A DNA stretch of 64,000 nucleotides from assembly GCA_012295275.1 (NCBI GenBank), contig CM022670.1, forward strand, positions 17,350,698 through 17,414,697, in the 5' to 3' direction. This document shows, one piece after another, positions 63,423 through 64,000 of this stretch; position 1 is the stretch's first letter, and each line of letters opens with the position of its first letter. The translations under genes were made by a program, and so were the position numbers. This stretch comes from Chrysomallon squamiferum (lineage: Eukaryota; Mollusca; Gastropoda; Neomphalida; Peltospiridae). The notes beneath the pieces are model-generated. The model searched no databases and was not told the origin of the DNA. It saw only the letters and a program-made list of their open reading frames with translations.

Positions 63423-63612
63423 CTAAGTAATTGTGTGTAATTGCTTTATGAAAGAATTTTCTGATGTATTATCTACAACACAGACAATGTTCAGGAATGC
63501 ACTGGCACAATGTTTTTTCAGTTCATAGTTTTCTCCTTTCTGTTTCATGATGTTTTCATAATCTTCCGGATTATCTGAAATGTATGCTTCATCAATGGCT
63601 ATTTCCTTGTCA
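63423..63612 (-). CDS. Probable terminal exon of an unidentified minus-strand gene
   Basis: An open frame reads DKEIAIDEAYISDNPEDYEN, then IMKQKGENYELKKH, CASAFLNIVCVVD and so on to a TAG at 63425-63423. Amino-acid use is balanced and non-repetitive, unlike the AT-rich noise around it. A plausible acceptor (CCTAACAG, ending at 63613) would start the exon with the last base of a split codon; upstream of it the same frame meets a TAA about 50 bases on, so the exon must begin between those points. No match to a family could be recognised. Earlier exons would lie beyond the window's right edge. It is encoded on the same strand as the SAM-domain gene, about 1.2 kb upstream of that gene's start, so it could also be a far upstream exon of it if spliced differently. 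Confidence 0.35.
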
Positions 63613-64000
63613 CTGTTAGGTATGTTCACAAATGTATTTCGAACAACAACAATAGCATTTTATTTCATGTTTTTAATGTCTATATTTCATTTATAAGCTT
63701 TTACTCTTCAAGGATTTTATTATTATTATCTTATCTAACTATTTTAATCTATTTGAATTAAATTATTTTTTCCTGGTTTTCATAGGTGAATAATATAGCT
63801 GACATTAAAACAAAACACACAACAAAGTTTAATTTATTCACACTGATTACATACTACTACAACTATTACTGGAACTGCTGTTACTAAAAGAACTATTGCT
63901 ACTACTACTACTACTGCTATTGCTGCTACTATTACAACTATTGCTTCTGCTATTACTTTTACTCTACTACTACTACTGCTATTGTTACTGCTACTGCTAT

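Overview
The window is AT-rich (roughly 70 % A+T by eye), intron-rich metazoan nuclear DNA, packed with microsatellites and old tandem duplications. The protein families, standard GT-AG introns, long introns and a DNA transposon with long inverted repeats point to an invertebrate, plausibly a mollusc or other lophotrochozoan; the sequence alone does not settle the clade. There are no prokaryotic features. Most long open frames are translations of simple repeats or low-complexity AT sequence and are not genes. Three genes can be rebuilt exon by exon, each with an intact frame across every junction. (1) NAXD, the ATP- or ADP-dependent NAD(P)HX dehydratase, lies on the minus strand from 52.5 kb to 2.2 kb. 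It has 10 coding exons and 331 codons. Nine exons sit between 52.5 and 43.7 kb; the tenth is at 2.36-2.20 kb, after one intron of about 41.3 kb that fills most of the window. (2) EIF2B3, the gamma subunit of the eIF2B exchange factor, is on the plus strand at 54.8-59.6 kb with 11 coding exons and 457 codons, head-to-head with NAXD. (3) A small SAM-domain gene resembling the C-terminal part of SAMD15 is on the minus strand at 62.2-60.6 kb with 4 exons and 157 codons, tail-to-tail with EIF2B3. A probable terminal exon of an unidentified minus-strand gene lies at 63.4-63.6 kb. Layout: 1-2.2 kb is the 3' flank of NAXD. 2.4-43.7 kb is the giant NAXD intron, made of AT-rich sequence, microsatellites and at least nine degenerate tandem arrays, with pockets of ordinary composition (about 10.0-10.6, 13.4-13.8, 21.8-22.3, 30.2-30.5, 33.4-33.9, 36.6-37.0 and 42.8-43.2 kb) that may be regulatory DNA, a nested promoter or gene remnants. 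43.7-52.5 kb is the NAXD exon cluster; its first intron carries a 2.85-kb DNA transposon with inverted repeats of about 620 bp and a frame-broken interior. 52.5-54.8 kb is the divergent NAXD/EIF2B3 promoter region. 54.8-64 kb is EIF2B3, the SAM-domain gene, the orphan exon and a trinucleotide repeat at the edge. NAXD repairs hydrated NAD(P)H and eIF2B recharges eIF2 with GTP: two housekeeping roles with no direct functional link beyond a shared intergenic region. The points most worth a second look are the 41-kb penultimate intron and the complementary (CT)n and (GA)n tracts inside it, the tandem duplication that copied the last-exon splice acceptor, the long-TIR transposon, and the non-repetitive islands within the intron.
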